Assembly (NCBI RefSeq): GCF_005870035.1
Contig: NZ_SWJG01000006.1
Coordinates: 184,279-248,278, forward strand
DNA: 64,000 nucleotides
From: Spirosoma lacussanchae
Lineage (GTDB): Bacteria > Bacteroidota > Bacteroidia > Cytophagales > Spirosomataceae
Reading direction: 5' to 3'
The notes below the pieces were generated by a model. The model did not search any database, was not told the DNA's origin, and saw only the letters and a list, made by a program, of their open reading frames with translations. The position numbers and the translations under genes are program-made. Positions 16,873 through 25,016 of this stretch are shown piece by piece (the stretch's first letter is position 1; every line of letters starts with the position of its first letter).

Positions 16873-17328
16873 CTACACTACCAAGGCCAATCGAGCCATT
16901 GATGCATGGGCCGATTCGATGCTTTGCTTTTGACGCAGTAACAGTTCGCGGGTGCTGGCTACCAGATCCGTTTCCTGTAATACGGCGTTATAATTTTCCA
17001 GTGCTTCCTGATCGCCACGCTGGCATTCCTGCACAGTCGCTTTATCGTCGTTGCTGGCAAATGTTGATTTGATATTGATCCAGGCCCGGTGCAGATCAGC
17101 AGCCAGGCTAGTTGTGTTGTCCGGATCGCCACCCAGGGTACGGATTTCGCGGTCCAGCTCCAGGGCAAATTCGCCCCGCTGCCGCGACTGCGCCAGGAAC
17201 AGGCTTTTCAGCTCCGTATCTTTTACGCTGTCGGCAGCTTCCTGATAGCCTTTTTCTCCGTCGCGCGTGTCTGTTAGAAGTCGATTCAGTTGGTCGAGGA
17301 CTTCGCCCCGTGTTTCTTTAACATTCAT
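16873..17328 (-). CDS. PA2169-type four-helix-bundle protein (DUF2383)
   Basis: 151 residues, almost fully helical. The pattern Leu-Asn-Arg-Leu-Leu-Thr-Asp-Thr-Arg-Asp-Gly-Glu-Lys-Gly-Tyr-Gln-Glu-Ala-Ala near 14-32 is the family signature. The remaining helices carry the Glu, His and Gln spacing of ferritin-like bundles (Arg-Gly-Glu near 51, Glu-Asn-Tyr near 110). Members are often induced in stationary phase or stress, but the molecular role is not established. It closes a same-strand block with DUF3140, DUF2945 and OmpA-type genes, 147 bases after the DUF3140 stop. Confidence 0.88.
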   Translation of the reverse strand: MNVKETRGEVLDQLNRLLTDTRDGEKGYQEAADSVKDTELKSLFLAQSRQRGEFALELDREIRTLGGDPDNTTSLAADLHRAWINIKSTFASNDDKATVQECQRGDQEALENYNAVLQETDLVASTRELLLRQKQSIESAHASMARLALVV

Positions 17329-17475
17329 AACGTTTGTGTTGTGTTGGTTGTGTTGAAATGAAAAGAATTCGTAACGTTCGTTGTGTTGAGTAAATCAGAA
17401 AGCAATGGGTTCCGTTTTGAGCCGGGTGGTGCCCGCTGAATAAACCGTATGCACCACCCGGCAGCAAACCGAAAT

Positions 17476-17826
17476 TTATTTTTTTCCAGGATCGTGGCCC
17501 CAGTTTTTCAGGGAATACTCCCAGTTGGAACCAGCCACCTGTTTGGGACGCTGTGCACTATGACGCCGGACATAGCTGACCACTTTGCGCATGTGTGCGT
17601 AATCATCTTCGGAGAGATCGGCCGACTTTTTACCGAGAATGTCGATGATTTTTTCGCCCGACTGGTGGCCAATCGATTCATCATCGCCCTCTTTCGTTTG
17701 TCCGACCGACTTCGACTCTTCTGTTTTGAGCCATTTTTCGATTTGTGAAGCCGACATGTTAACAACCTCATCGAACTCACTTTTGATCGCCTTTTTCTCG
17801 TCAGCGTCGAGCGTTGCAGTTGCCAT
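17476..17826 (-). CDS. DUF3140 family protein
   Basis: 116 residues, hydrophilic and charged. The middle block Val-Asn-Met-Ser-Ala-Ser-Gln-Ile-Glu-Lys-Trp-Leu-Lys-Thr near 22-35 and the helix Tyr-Ala-His-Met-Arg-Lys-Val-Val-Ser-Tyr-Val-Arg-Arg-His near 77-90, then Asn-Trp-Glu-Tyr-Ser-Leu-Lys-Asn-Trp-Gly-His-Asp-Pro near the end, mark this family. The Lys- and Arg-rich C-terminal helix could bind nucleic acid. It follows the DUF2945 gene by 3 bases, so the two are co-translated. Members often sit next to DUF2945 genes. Confidence 0.85.
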   Translation of the reverse strand: MATATLDADEKKAIKSEFDEVVNMSASQIEKWLKTEESKSVGQTKEGDDESIGHQSGEKIIDILGKKSADLSEDDYAHMRKVVSYVRRHSAQRPKQVAGSNWEYSLKNWGHDPGKK

Positions 17827-17829
17827 AAC

Positions 17830-18045
17830 CTAGCTCTTTTTGGTGACCTCACTGGCCGATTTTACAATTTTCTTGCTACCCTGCCTGATTACCAGTGCGG
17901 GCTCCTCGGCAGAACCTTTCCGTTTAGTGGTGGTTCCCTGCGTTTTGCGTTCGATATCTTCCTTATGAACCTCGGCAACTTTTCCTTCGGCTGTGCCTTT
18001 ACCGTATTTCCACGTGACCTCGTCGCCTTTTTTTACCGTTGCCAT
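17830..18045 (-). CDS. DUF2945 (HVA1-type, Tudor-like) small protein
   Basis: 71 residues. The start Lys-Lys-Gly-Asp-Glu-Val-Thr-Trp-Lys-Tyr-Gly-Lys-Gly-Thr-Ala-Glu-Gly-Lys-Val and the later Glu-Pro-Ala-Leu-Val-Ile-Arg-Gln-Gly-Ser-Lys form the short beta barrel of the hypervirulence-associated/DUF2945 family. It is basic and probably binds a nucleic acid or a protein tail. It is first in the pair with DUF3140. Its exact cellular role is not known. Confidence 0.87.
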   Translation of the reverse strand: MATVKKGDEVTWKYGKGTAEGKVAEVHKEDIERKTQGTTTKRKGSAEEPALVIRQGSKKIVKSASEVTKKS

Positions 18046-18087
18046 AACTCCATTCGGATTGATCGTTTCGCGTTATATTACAGTCTA

Positions 18088-18804
18088 TTAGTTTTCCAGT
18101 TTACCAGCCTTGGCATCGCGTTGCATCTGCTTGTTGGCAAACACGGCTATGTCAACCCGGCGGTTTTGCCGACGTCCAGATTCGGTCGTGTTATCGGCCA
18201 CGGGCTGTGCTTCGCCGTATCCCAGTTCTTCCAGACGTGACGTTTTTACGCCCTGCGTGGCGAGGTAATCACCGACTGCCTTAGCCCGGCGGTCAGACAA
18301 CTTCTTATTATAAGCGTCCGAACCGGTTGCGTCGGCATGGCCTTCAATCCGGATGTCCGTGTCTTCGTATTTGTTAAGCGTCTGAGCAAATTCCGTAAGC
18401 TGCTGTTTGGTAGCAGCCTTCAGCTGGTAAGAATCGACATCGAACAGAATGTCCGAGCCAAAGGTAATTTTGATTCCTTCGCCCACCCGCTCAATCTGGG
18501 CATTCGGTAATTCTCGTTTCAGCTCTTCAGCCTGTTTATCCATCCGACGACCAATTACCGCACCAGCGGCTCCACCTACGGTTGCGCCGATGATGGCACC
18601 AATGGCCGTGTTGCCTTTCGCATATTTCTTACCAATGATACCGCCCACCAATGCACCACCGCCTGCACCAACTGCAGCGCCTTTCTGGGTTTTATTCAGG
18701 TTCCCCTGTGATTTGCAACTCGTAAGCGTACTGGTGGATAAAAGACCAACCGCAGCGAATACGACCAGCGACTTTGTTCCGATTGTTATGAATTGACGTT
18801 TCAT
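18088..18804 (-). CDS. OmpA-family lipoprotein with glycine-zipper segment
   Basis: 238 residues. A signal peptide ends in a lipobox Leu-Thr-Ser-Cys near 27-30. A glycine zipper follows (about 43-86, alternating Gly and Ala with small residues, able to insert in a membrane). The OmpA C-terminal domain (about 110-225) has Phe-Asp-Val-Asp-Ser, then Glu-Gly-His-Ala-Asp-Ala-Thr-Gly and Asn-Lys-Lys-Leu-Ser-Asp-Arg-Arg-Ala, then Asn-Arg-Arg-Val-Asp, the peptidoglycan-binding pattern. It probably ties the outer membrane to peptidoglycan. It is first in the small stress-type block on this strand. Confidence 0.92.
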   Translation of the reverse strand: MKRQFITIGTKSLVVFAAVGLLSTSTLTSCKSQGNLNKTQKGAAVGAGGGALVGGIIGKKYAKGNTAIGAIIGATVGGAAGAVIGRRMDKQAEELKRELPNAQIERVGEGIKITFGSDILFDVDSYQLKAATKQQLTEFAQTLNKYEDTDIRIEGHADATGSDAYNKKLSDRRAKAVGDYLATQGVKTSRLEELGYGEAQPVADNTTESGRRQNRRVDIAVFANKQMQRDAKAGKLEN

Positions 18805-19067
18805 TGTAGTGAATACTTGTTGGTACTGACTCTACAGGTCCAAAAGGTGTACCAAGATACTCTATAGGCTGTGACGATCAGGGGATTATGGAGATTAACT
18901 AGCTGCAGAACAAGTATTTAACTCATATTGGGATTTTATTTCCAATCGAATGAGTTATACTAATACCAAGTAATATAGTAGAGTAAACGGGAAGTCAGAT
19001 GCCTATTCTTGTGGAGTCTGTTCTACACCCGCCCAGCGTTTCTTCTTTTCATTTTTTCTGCTTCTAG

Positions 19068-20273
19068 ATGGTAACCCTCAAATCAGTTTTGATGCTGATG
19101 CTTTTGGGCGTCATGCTTGTTTCAGCCCCTACCGGCTGCCAGACAACCAACCGGACCGACCCGGTAGTCCCTAACCCGCCCCCCGCCCGAACGCTGGTCA
19201 GTAGTTCGCTGATTGGTGAGTATTCAGTGAGTCAGTTGCAAAGCCGGTTTTCGGGGGGGAGTGCGCTGTTCAAAGCGTTTATCGTACACGGAATAAAAGC
19301 CTATCGGCTCGAATACCAGACGACCAACACCGACGGAAAACCCATAACGGCATCGGGAGCGCTGCTGATCCCGGATGTGCAGACCGCGGCTCCGCTGTTG
19401 AGCATGCAGCACGGAACGATTCAAAACGATAGTGAAGCGCCATCCCGCTATGGATCGAGTAGTGAAGCCTATACGTTTGGATCGGTGTTTGCCTCTCAGG
19501 GTTATATCATTGCGGCTCCTGACTACATAGGCTATGGTGCCTCGAATACGGTTCCGCACCCATACGAGCACAACAAGAGTCTGGCAACGGCTTCGCTCGA
19601 TATGCTGCGGGCTACCCGCGACTTCTTAGCCGATCAGAAGGTAAACTGGGACAAACGACTGTATCTGGCGGGCTATTCGGAAGGGGGGTACGCCACGCTG
19701 GCTCTGCAGAAGAAGCTGGAAGAAGAAACCGGATCAGAGTTTAATCTGGTAGCGTCCAGCTGCGGAGCGGGCGCTTACGATAAATCGTCATTCATGCGGG
19801 AGATCATCAGCAAACCGACCAGCGGAGTCGATTACATAAACCGGTTATATCTGCGGGTTTTGCTCACTTACGACCGTATCTATGGCCTTAACCGGCCCGC
19901 TAGCTATTACTTTAAAGAGCCGTACGCGTCGCGGGTAGCCGCTAGTGGCGCTAATACCAGTATCAACGTCAGCATGAATCAGGCGTTTACCGACAGCTTT
20001 AAACAGGCTATCACCAACGGTACCGACAAAGAATTCATTGCTGCCGTGCAGGACAACGATATCTACGACTGGAAGCCTCGCACCTCAACCCGGCTTTATC
20101 ATGGCGATGCGGACGATACAGTGTTTTACCTGAACTCAAAGAATGCTTACGATGCTATGCAGAAGCGGGGGGCTACCGCCGTACAACTGCGCACCATGCG
20201 CGGAGCCAACCACGGCACCGGCGTCGTCGAATTCATCACCGGCACCTACGAGTTTTTCCGGAACGTTCAGTAG
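19068..20273 (+). CDS. Secreted lipase-like alpha/beta hydrolase lipoprotein
   Basis: 401 residues. The signal peptide ends in Ala-Pro-Thr-Gly-Cys near 20-24, a plausible lipoprotein cleavage site. The catalytic Ser is S204 in Gly-Tyr-Ser-Glu-Gly-Gly, the acid is probably in His-Gly-Asp-Ala-Asp-Asp-Thr near 348, and the His is in Ala-Asn-His-Gly-Thr-Gly near 383. The layout fits secreted lipases and esterases. The substrate is not known. It overlaps the opposing TolB-like gene by 7 bases at the 3' end. Its own terminator appears to lie inside that gene. Confidence 0.88.
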   Translation: MVTLKSVLMLMLLGVMLVSAPTGCQTTNRTDPVVPNPPPARTLVSSSLIGEYSVSQLQSRFSGGSALFKAFIVHGIKAYRLEYQTTNTDGKPITASGALLIPDVQTAAPLLSMQHGTIQNDSEAPSRYGSSSEAYTFGSVFASQGYIIAAPDYIGYGASNTVPHPYEHNKSLATASLDMLRATRDFLADQKVNWDKRLYLAGYSEGGYATLALQKKLEEETGSEFNLVASSCGAGAYDKSSFMREIISKPTSGVDYINRLYLRVLLTYDRIYGLNRPASYYFKEPYASRVAASGANTSINVSMNQAFTDSFKQAITNGTDKEFIAAVQDNDIYDWKPRTSTRLYHGDADDTVFYLNSKNAYDAMQKRGATAVQLRTMRGANHGTGVVEFITGTYEFFRNVQ

Positions 20274-21214
20274 CTCACGAAGGCGAACGATCGGCTGTCT
20301 GGTGACCAGCTTGCCACGTTGATCGTGCCCTGACCACCCCTGAACCGGGCCAGTTCCTGAACTGGTCCGGTCTTTTTTTGTCCCAGACTTTTTACGTCGA
20401 TCAACCGTAGCATAACCTCTTTGTCGGCGGGGTGCGCTGACTTCTGGTCTTCTATATAACTGATGAATACAATCCAGCGGCCATCGGGGGATGGATGTGG
20501 AAACCAGTTAGCGTAGGCATCGTCGGTGATCTGTTCGGATTGGGAGCCATCGGGCCGCATTCGCCAGATCTGCATCCGGCCGGTCCGGTACGAGTTGAAA
20601 TACACATATTGGCCATCGGGCGAATATTCAGGCCCGTCGTCCAGGCCGGGGCTAGTTGTGAGCCGCGTTTCGGGACCGCCGGTGATCGGAACGGTATAGA
20701 TATCGAAATCCGCCTGCCCCGTTGGCCCAACAGCCCGTTCCCCAACATAGGCGAGCGTTTTTCCATCTGGAGAGACACCATGCCAGTATGATGGGCCCAG
20801 GGGAGTAATTTGGGTTGGCTCGCCACCGCTTATGGGTACTGTATATACTCTGGAGGGCGACGGCCCCGTAGCATCGGTGCGGGTGTTGTTGCTGATGATA
20901 AGCGTTTTGCCATCGGGCGTCAGGCCATGATCGTTATTACAGGCTCTGGCGCTGCCGGTGTCGATCAGTTCTTTACGCCCATCGCTCACGGTTACCCGGT
21001 ACAGGCGCCCGCGCTCGTTGATGATCAGGTACCTACCGTCGGGCGTCCAGTTGGGCGCTTCGAACCGTACGCTATCCTGCCGCACAACCCGTCGGCTTTT
21101 CGTGCCCAGGGTGTAGATCTCCAGTTTGCTCAGGACAGGCTGCTGGACCGACTGGGCCATAGCAGCTCCCACCAGCCAGGCTGAAAGGCCGATCGTTATG
21201 ATAAGTTTATGCAT
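20267..21214 (-). CDS. TolB-like WD40 beta-propeller protein
   Basis: 315 residues with a Sec signal peptide ending in Ala-Ala-Met-Ala near 20. Repeating blocks of the type Pro-Asp-Gly-Lys/Arg-Tyr-Leu-Ile or Ser-Pro-Asp-Gly-Lys-Thr-Leu-Ala, about 45 residues apart, are the PD40/TolB propeller repeats. At least five are visible, enough for a six-bladed propeller. It is periplasmic. The family includes TolB-like adaptors and peptidase-associated propellers, and no catalytic residues are evident, so the role may be binding. A plus-strand terminator for the opposing lipase gene is embedded in codons near the 3' end. Confidence 0.85.
   Translation of the reverse strand: MHKLIITIGLSAWLVGAAMAQSVQQPVLSKLEIYTLGTKSRRVVRQDSVRFEAPNWTPDGRYLIINERGRLYRVTVSDGRKELIDTGSARACNNDHGLTPDGKTLIISNNTRTDATGPSPSRVYTVPISGGEPTQITPLGPSYWHGVSPDGKTLAYVGERAVGPTGQADFDIYTVPITGGPETRLTTSPGLDDGPEYSPDGQYVYFNSYRTGRMQIWRMRPDGSQSEQITDDAYANWFPHPSPDGRWIVFISYIEDQKSAHPADKEVMLRLIDVKSLGQKKTGPVQELARFRGGQGTINVASWSPDSRSFAFVSY
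20344..20379 (+). terminator. Plus-strand terminator inside the opposing TolB-like gene
   Basis: A 13-bp stem with one G-T pair (20344-20356 with 20359-20371) followed by a U-run (20371-20379) on the plus strand. It lies 71 bases after the lipase stop and within codons of the minus-strand gene. It has the full form of an intrinsic terminator. Confidence 0.75.
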
Positions 21215-21247
21215 AACGGGGTAAAGACCTCAGCAGGGTAACTCTAA

Positions 21248-22342
21248 TCAGTTTACTGTAACAATACTGTACGGCGCCTGGTGAGGCTGGCGCGTTTGGT
21301 TACCTACCGGAAGCTGAAAACGATCGTCGTCGTGGATGATCAGCAGCTGGTTCCGGTTGAGGGGGGTGAGGTCTTCGGCTTTGTGGTTGAAGTGGAGAGG
21401 TTGACCCTGCGCATCCCGAACCAGGGTGAATGGTTTGTTGCTAAACAGATCATCGGCCGAAATACTCCAGAGGTAAGCGTCCAGTTTGGTTTTGGTTTCC
21501 AGCGATGTCAGCAGCCAGAACCGGTTCCGGGCCGGGTCGTATTCCAGGCTCGACAGGCTCAGCGGCTGCGGAAGGGCGGGTTCGGCTTTAGTGGGGTCAA
21601 AGTCGGCCACTACGCGCCAGTCGTCGGCAAGCCGGATACGATCACCATTGACTGAATACGATACGGCAACCACCTTATCGACCGGTTTAAAGGAGTCAAA
21701 CGCTTTACCAGCTTCGCGAATCCCGAAAAGCAGAAACTGGCTGGTAGCTGCCAGCCCTTCGATCTTGAAGTACGGAACACCGTCGGGAAACTCCTCGGTC
21801 GCCAGCACGCGCGATAGCTTCTGCCGATACGCTACTGAGGTCCGGCTGGTATCGTCGTGGGCAAGCACCAGGGGCGTCTGCTCATTGCCCGTACGCCAGT
21901 AGAGAATCGTGTTGTAGCTGTCCCAGTCAGGGCTGCCTGCCTTAACCCGGTCAAAGGCGGTGGTGAGTAAGACAAACTTGCGGTCGGGTGTCTGGGCAAA
22001 GTCTTCATACTTTCGGCCCGCCGGGTAAGCGGGGGCCATCAGGTAAGCAGGGGCCTGTGTTGAGTCAGACAGGGTCGTGGTGGCTTTCGTAAATACCGGG
22101 CTCAGATTGCCGGGCATGTCTTTATCGTTGGCGACCAGCACCTGTTTACCATCATAGGCTACGGCCGAAGCTTCGCACCAGACTGGTTTGCCATCCAGAG
22201 AGGTACCCGGGCTGAAGCAGTTGAGCAACCCTTCGGCTGTTATGGCGGCAGAGGCAGGAGCCTGCGTGAGTGGGCGGCTTGTCTGACAGGACAGACCAAA
22301 AATCGTCAGGATCAGGAAGGTAGAAGAAATATGGTGGTTCAT
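21248..22342 (-). CDS. Predicted lipoprotein of unknown function, propeller-like
   Basis: 364 residues. A lipobox Gly-Leu-Ser-Cys lies near 16-19. The mature part has repeated beta-rich segments (Ala-Val-Ala-Tyr-Asp-Gly-Lys near 62, Lys-Tyr-Glu-Asp-Phe-Ala near 110, Lys-Ile-Glu-Gly-Leu-Ala near 192, Leu-Glu-Tyr-Asp-Pro-Ala near 267). The last two suggest a propeller of the type seen in phytase-like or DUF3616-like secreted proteins, but I cannot assign a family. It is same-strand with the TolB-like gene 33 bases downstream, so the two may be one unit. It could be an esterase-like or a binding protein. Confidence 0.65.
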   Translation of the reverse strand: MNHHISSTFLILTIFGLSCQTSRPLTQAPASAAITAEGLLNCFSPGTSLDGKPVWCEASAVAYDGKQVLVANDKDMPGNLSPVFTKATTTLSDSTQAPAYLMAPAYPAGRKYEDFAQTPDRKFVLLTTAFDRVKAGSPDWDSYNTILYWRTGNEQTPLVLAHDDTSRTSVAYRQKLSRVLATEEFPDGVPYFKIEGLAATSQFLLFGIREAGKAFDSFKPVDKVVAVSYSVNGDRIRLADDWRVVADFDPTKAEPALPQPLSLSSLEYDPARNRFWLLTSLETKTKLDAYLWSISADDLFSNKPFTLVRDAQGQPLHFNHKAEDLTPLNRNQLLIIHDDDRFQLPVGNQTRQPHQAPYSIVTVN

Positions 22343-22374
22343 GGTGTAGGGAGCTTTTGTGGCGCAAACTACGA

Positions 22375-23052
22375 TTATTCCTGCCTGAACACAAAGCCAA
22401 CGCCGTGGACATTATCGATCCGGATAGTAGGAACTTCGGCGAGCCGTTTCCGCAGCCGGGAGATAAAAACGTCGAGACTGCGGCCCATGAAATAGTCATC
22501 GTCGCCCCAGACCGCGCGTAACAGTTCGTCGCGCCGAATCAGTGTATTGGGGCGTATCAGCAGGTAGGTGAGCACATCAGCCTCGCGGTGGGTGAGGGAC
22601 TGCTCTTTTCCGTTTACGCACAGCGTCAGATTAGCGCGGTCGAACCGGAACGCCGGGGCCGAATCGGGTCGGGCAGGTACCGTTGCAGCCCGCTTCAGAA
22701 AAACCCGGATTTTCAGGATCAACTCCTCAATACTGAAGGGTTTGGTCAGATAGTCGTCGGCACCCAGCCGGAGTCCTTCTAAGCGGCTGTCTTTGTCGCC
22801 CAGCGCACTGAGAAACAGAATAGGAATTTGTGTATTCAGTGCCCTGATCTGCCGCGCCAGGGTGAAGCCGTCGCTCTGGGGGAGCATGACATCGAGCAGA
22901 CACAGATCAAACGAACCAGCCTGAAAAGCAGCCCAGGCATCGGAACCGTTGGTGCAGTGGGTAATGGCAAAGGGGACCATCGAAAGGGTATCCTTTACGA
23001 CGAAGCCCAGGTTGACATCGTCTTCGACAAATAAAATGCGGGCGGGTGTCAA
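22375..23052 (-). CDS. OmpR-family response regulator
   Basis: 225 residues. Receiver about 1-120 with D54 as phospho-acceptor and Lys-Pro-Phe near 103. Winged-helix DNA-binding domain about 135-225 with Leu-Thr-His-Arg-Glu-Ala-Asp-Val-Leu and Arg-Asp-Glu-Leu-Leu-Arg-Ala-Val-Trp. The start codon is TTG at 23052. Its TTGA overlaps the kinase TGA by 4 bases, so translation is coupled to the kinase. It probably regulates its own pair through the direct repeats at 24422-24459. Confidence 0.95.
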   Translation of the reverse strand: MTPARILFVEDDVNLGFVVKDTLSMVPFAITHCTNGSDAWAAFQAGSFDLCLLDVMLPQSDGFTLARQIRALNTQIPILFLSALGDKDSRLEGLRLGADDYLTKPFSIEELILKIRVFLKRAATVPARPDSAPAFRFDRANLTLCVNGKEQSLTHREADVLTYLLIRPNTLIRRDELLRAVWGDDDYFMGRSLDVFISRLRKRLAEVPTIRIDNVHGVGFVFRQE

Positions 23053-24344
23053 GGCTGCGGCAGGGAAAGGGGAGCGGAGGTTGGGGCCGGGCGGCTGGTC
23101 GAATGGCTGCGGGTTCCTGCCCGTTCGCAGATGGTAAACGAGCTGCCCTGTCCCGGCGAACTGCTAAGCGACAGCTGCCAGCGATGAGCCCGTACTACCT
23201 GCTGCACATAATACAACCCAAGGCCAAACCCGGTAGCTGTGGGCGTGTGACCGGTCGGCACCCTGAAAAACTGGTGGAATACCGCTTTGTGGTAAACCGG
23301 ATCTATGCCGATCCCCGTATCGCTCACCGACCAGACCAGCCGACCCTTATCAATATGCGTATGGAGCACAACCGCGGGGGTAGGCTGACTGTACTTGATG
23401 GCATTGTCGATCAGATTGGTCAATGCCGTTTCGAGGTGGTACGGATCGGCCCATACCCGCCCCTCGGCCGCCCTAAGGTCGAGCGTAACATAGGGAGCGA
23501 AGGTGCTGGCGGCTGCGCGCATCAGGGCATGCAGATCAACATCAGAACAGGTAAGACGGAAGCCGGTTTGGTTGGTACGGGCTAGCCGAAGCACATTGCT
23601 CACCTGCTTCTGCAACCGGAGACTTTCTTCCATCACGATACGGGCGTATTGTTTCAGCCGCGCCGGTTGATCGATGATCAGGTCGGACTGTAGCACATCG
23701 GCTGCTATCCGGATGGTCGAGACGGGGGTTTGCAACTCGTGGGTGATGTTATGGATGAAATCACGCTGCACTTCTGTCAGCCGCCGTTGCCGCAGTACAA
23801 CGATCAGCGTATACCCAAAGAAGAGCACGACCAGCAGCACCACCAGGGTTGACCACAGCCAGCCACTCAGCTGGCCGGCCACAAACAAGGACTGATTCGG
23901 AAAGCGGATGCCGAAGTAGTAGGTATAACGGGGAAAGGTAGGCAGCACCCGCGAAGACTGACCGGCTTTGCCGTTGGTGCTGACATAGGCGCCATATACC
24001 ATCCGGTCTGTTTCGCAGTCGTAGATCCCATACTCGTAATCCGTTATCAGGTTGTGTTGCTGCAGGGATCGTTGAATAAGAGTTTCGAGAGTGACCGGGT
24101 CAATGGGGGCGTCGGTATTGACAATAAAGTAATCGGCCGACAACTGCGTAACGGCGTACCGGTTCAGGGTAAACTGGTTGAGCCGGGCTACTTCATCGGC
24201 TACATCCTGCAGGGCAATAAACGCCGACTGCCGGAACTGCCGCTCCCGCAGGGTGTAGGCACTGCGCACCCAGACCGCCTGCATGATCAGGATGCCAATG
24301 ATGCTCAAGACAGACAGGACAACAAGCAGTCGAAGCCGATTCAT
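23049..24344 (-). CDS. Sensor histidine kinase
   Basis: 431 residues from the ATG at 24344. I chose it because the frame upstream (to 24524) runs through the promoter region and because the protein then starts with a normal membrane helix (about 5-25). A periplasmic loop of about 110 residues and a second membrane helix (near 137-157) follow. HisKA has its His at about 202 (His-Glu-Leu-Gln-Thr-Pro). The HATPase domain has Asn-Leu-Ile-Asp-Asn near 314, Asp-Thr-Gly-Ile-Gly near 350 and Gly-Phe-Gly-Leu-Gly-Leu near 380. It is an integral inner-membrane kinase whose signal is unknown. It is operon partner of the OmpR regulator. Confidence 0.93.
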   Translation of the reverse strand: MNRLRLLVVLSVLSIIGILIMQAVWVRSAYTLRERQFRQSAFIALQDVADEVARLNQFTLNRYAVTQLSADYFIVNTDAPIDPVTLETLIQRSLQQHNLITDYEYGIYDCETDRMVYGAYVSTNGKAGQSSRVLPTFPRYTYYFGIRFPNQSLFVAGQLSGWLWSTLVVLLVVLFFGYTLIVVLRQRRLTEVQRDFIHNITHELQTPVSTIRIAADVLQSDLIIDQPARLKQYARIVMEESLRLQKQVSNVLRLARTNQTGFRLTCSDVDLHALMRAAASTFAPYVTLDLRAAEGRVWADPYHLETALTNLIDNAIKYSQPTPAVVLHTHIDKGRLVWSVSDTGIGIDPVYHKAVFHQFFRVPTGHTPTATGFGLGLYYVQQVVRAHRWQLSLSSSPGQGSSFTICERAGTRSHSTSRPAPTSAPLSLPQP

Positions 24345-24421
24345 CGGATAAGGGGCAGACGCGGATAAAGGGATAAGGTTACCAGGCAAATATATCGATT
24401 CGTGAGGCTGTCGCCAATCCA

Positions 24422-24459
24422 TTAACAACTCATTAACACCTGTTAGGAAGGGCTTAACA
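24422..24459. promoter_or_regulatory. Three TTAACA direct repeats upstream of the kinase/regulator pair
   Basis: TTAACA occurs at 24422-24427, 24433-24438 and 24454-24459. The steps are 11 and 21 bases, that is one and two helical turns, as expected for direct-repeat binding by OmpR/PhoB-family proteins. The repeats lie between the divergent kinase and DUF1573 genes. Confidence 0.5.
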
Positions 24460-24480
24460 GGAAGACCGAAAGACCTGATA

Positions 24481-24488
24481 TAGGTTTG
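24481..24488 (+). promoter_or_regulatory. Probable -7 element of the DUF1573 gene
   Basis: TAGGTTTG fits the Bacteroidota TAnnTTTG box and lies 52 bases before the ATG at 24541. I see no TTG at the right distance upstream; an activator (perhaps through the TTAACA repeats) could make up for this. Confidence 0.5.
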
Positions 24489-24540
24489 CATCGTCGCTCG
24501 GGTGAGCGGCTTTGCATCTATCACTTAATCACATTTGCCA

Positions 24541-24924
24541 ATGAAACGCGTACTGTTTGTAGTAGGGCTACTAACCCTGACGGCTTCTGTAGCCATGGTT
24601 AGCCGGGCTGCTCTGTTCAACTGGGTCAAAACGGCCCACGACTTCGGGCGTATCGAACAGGGCAAGCCCGTAACGGCTGAATTTCGGTTTACCAACCAGG
24701 GCGAATTACCGCTGCTGATTAGCCAGGCGAAAGGGTCCTGTGGCTGTACCGGGGTAGAGTTTCCCAAAGCGGCCGTTATGCCGGGAGCCTCGGGGGTAAT
24801 TAAAGCGACTTTTAACGCAGCAACCGTAGGTCAGTTCAGCAAAAGCGTCTTTGTCGAGTCGAATGCCGAAGGCGGAACCATGACGCTGTACGTAAAAGGT
24901 GAAGTGCTGAAGGCGGCACCGTAA
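24541..24924 (+). CDS. DUF1573 family exported protein
   Basis: 127 residues from the ATG at 24541. A TTG two codons earlier is in frame but is less likely. A signal peptide (about 1-23) is followed by one immunoglobulin-like domain: His-Asp-Phe-Gly-Arg-Ile near 36, Phe-Arg-Phe-Thr-Asn-Gln-Gly near 49, and Gly-Ser-Cys-Gly-Cys-Thr near 67, the DUF1573 signature. These proteins are periplasmic or surface-bound in Bacteroidota, often of unknown role. It is divergent from the kinase/OmpR pair and could be one of its targets. Confidence 0.92.
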   Translation: MKRVLFVVGLLTLTASVAMVSRAALFNWVKTAHDFGRIEQGKPVTAEFRFTNQGELPLLISQAKGSCGCTGVEFPKAAVMPGASGVIKATFNAATVGQFSKSVFVESNAEGGTMTLYVKGEVLKAAP

Positions 24925-24927
24925 AAG

Positions 24928-24997
24928 CCGGAACGCGCGGACCGAACAAAGAATCAGCCTCCGTTGGCTTGTCTCCTGTTCAGTCCGCGCGTTCCGG
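24928..24997. terminator. Bidirectional hairpin between DUF1573 and S9 peptidase genes
   Basis: 20-base arms (24928-24947 and 24978-24997) pair with a single G-T position around a 30-base loop that itself holds a short AGCC/GGCT stem. It lies between two converging genes. A U-tract is weak. Confidence 0.7.
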
Positions 24998-25016
24998 TGT
25001 GGCAGCCGTCAGGCTG

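Noticed and set aside
24345..24524. 60 additional codons at the N-terminus of the sensor kinase
   Set aside because: They cover the TTAACA repeats and lack a membrane or conserved segment, while the ATG at 24344 begins a normal signal-anchor helix.
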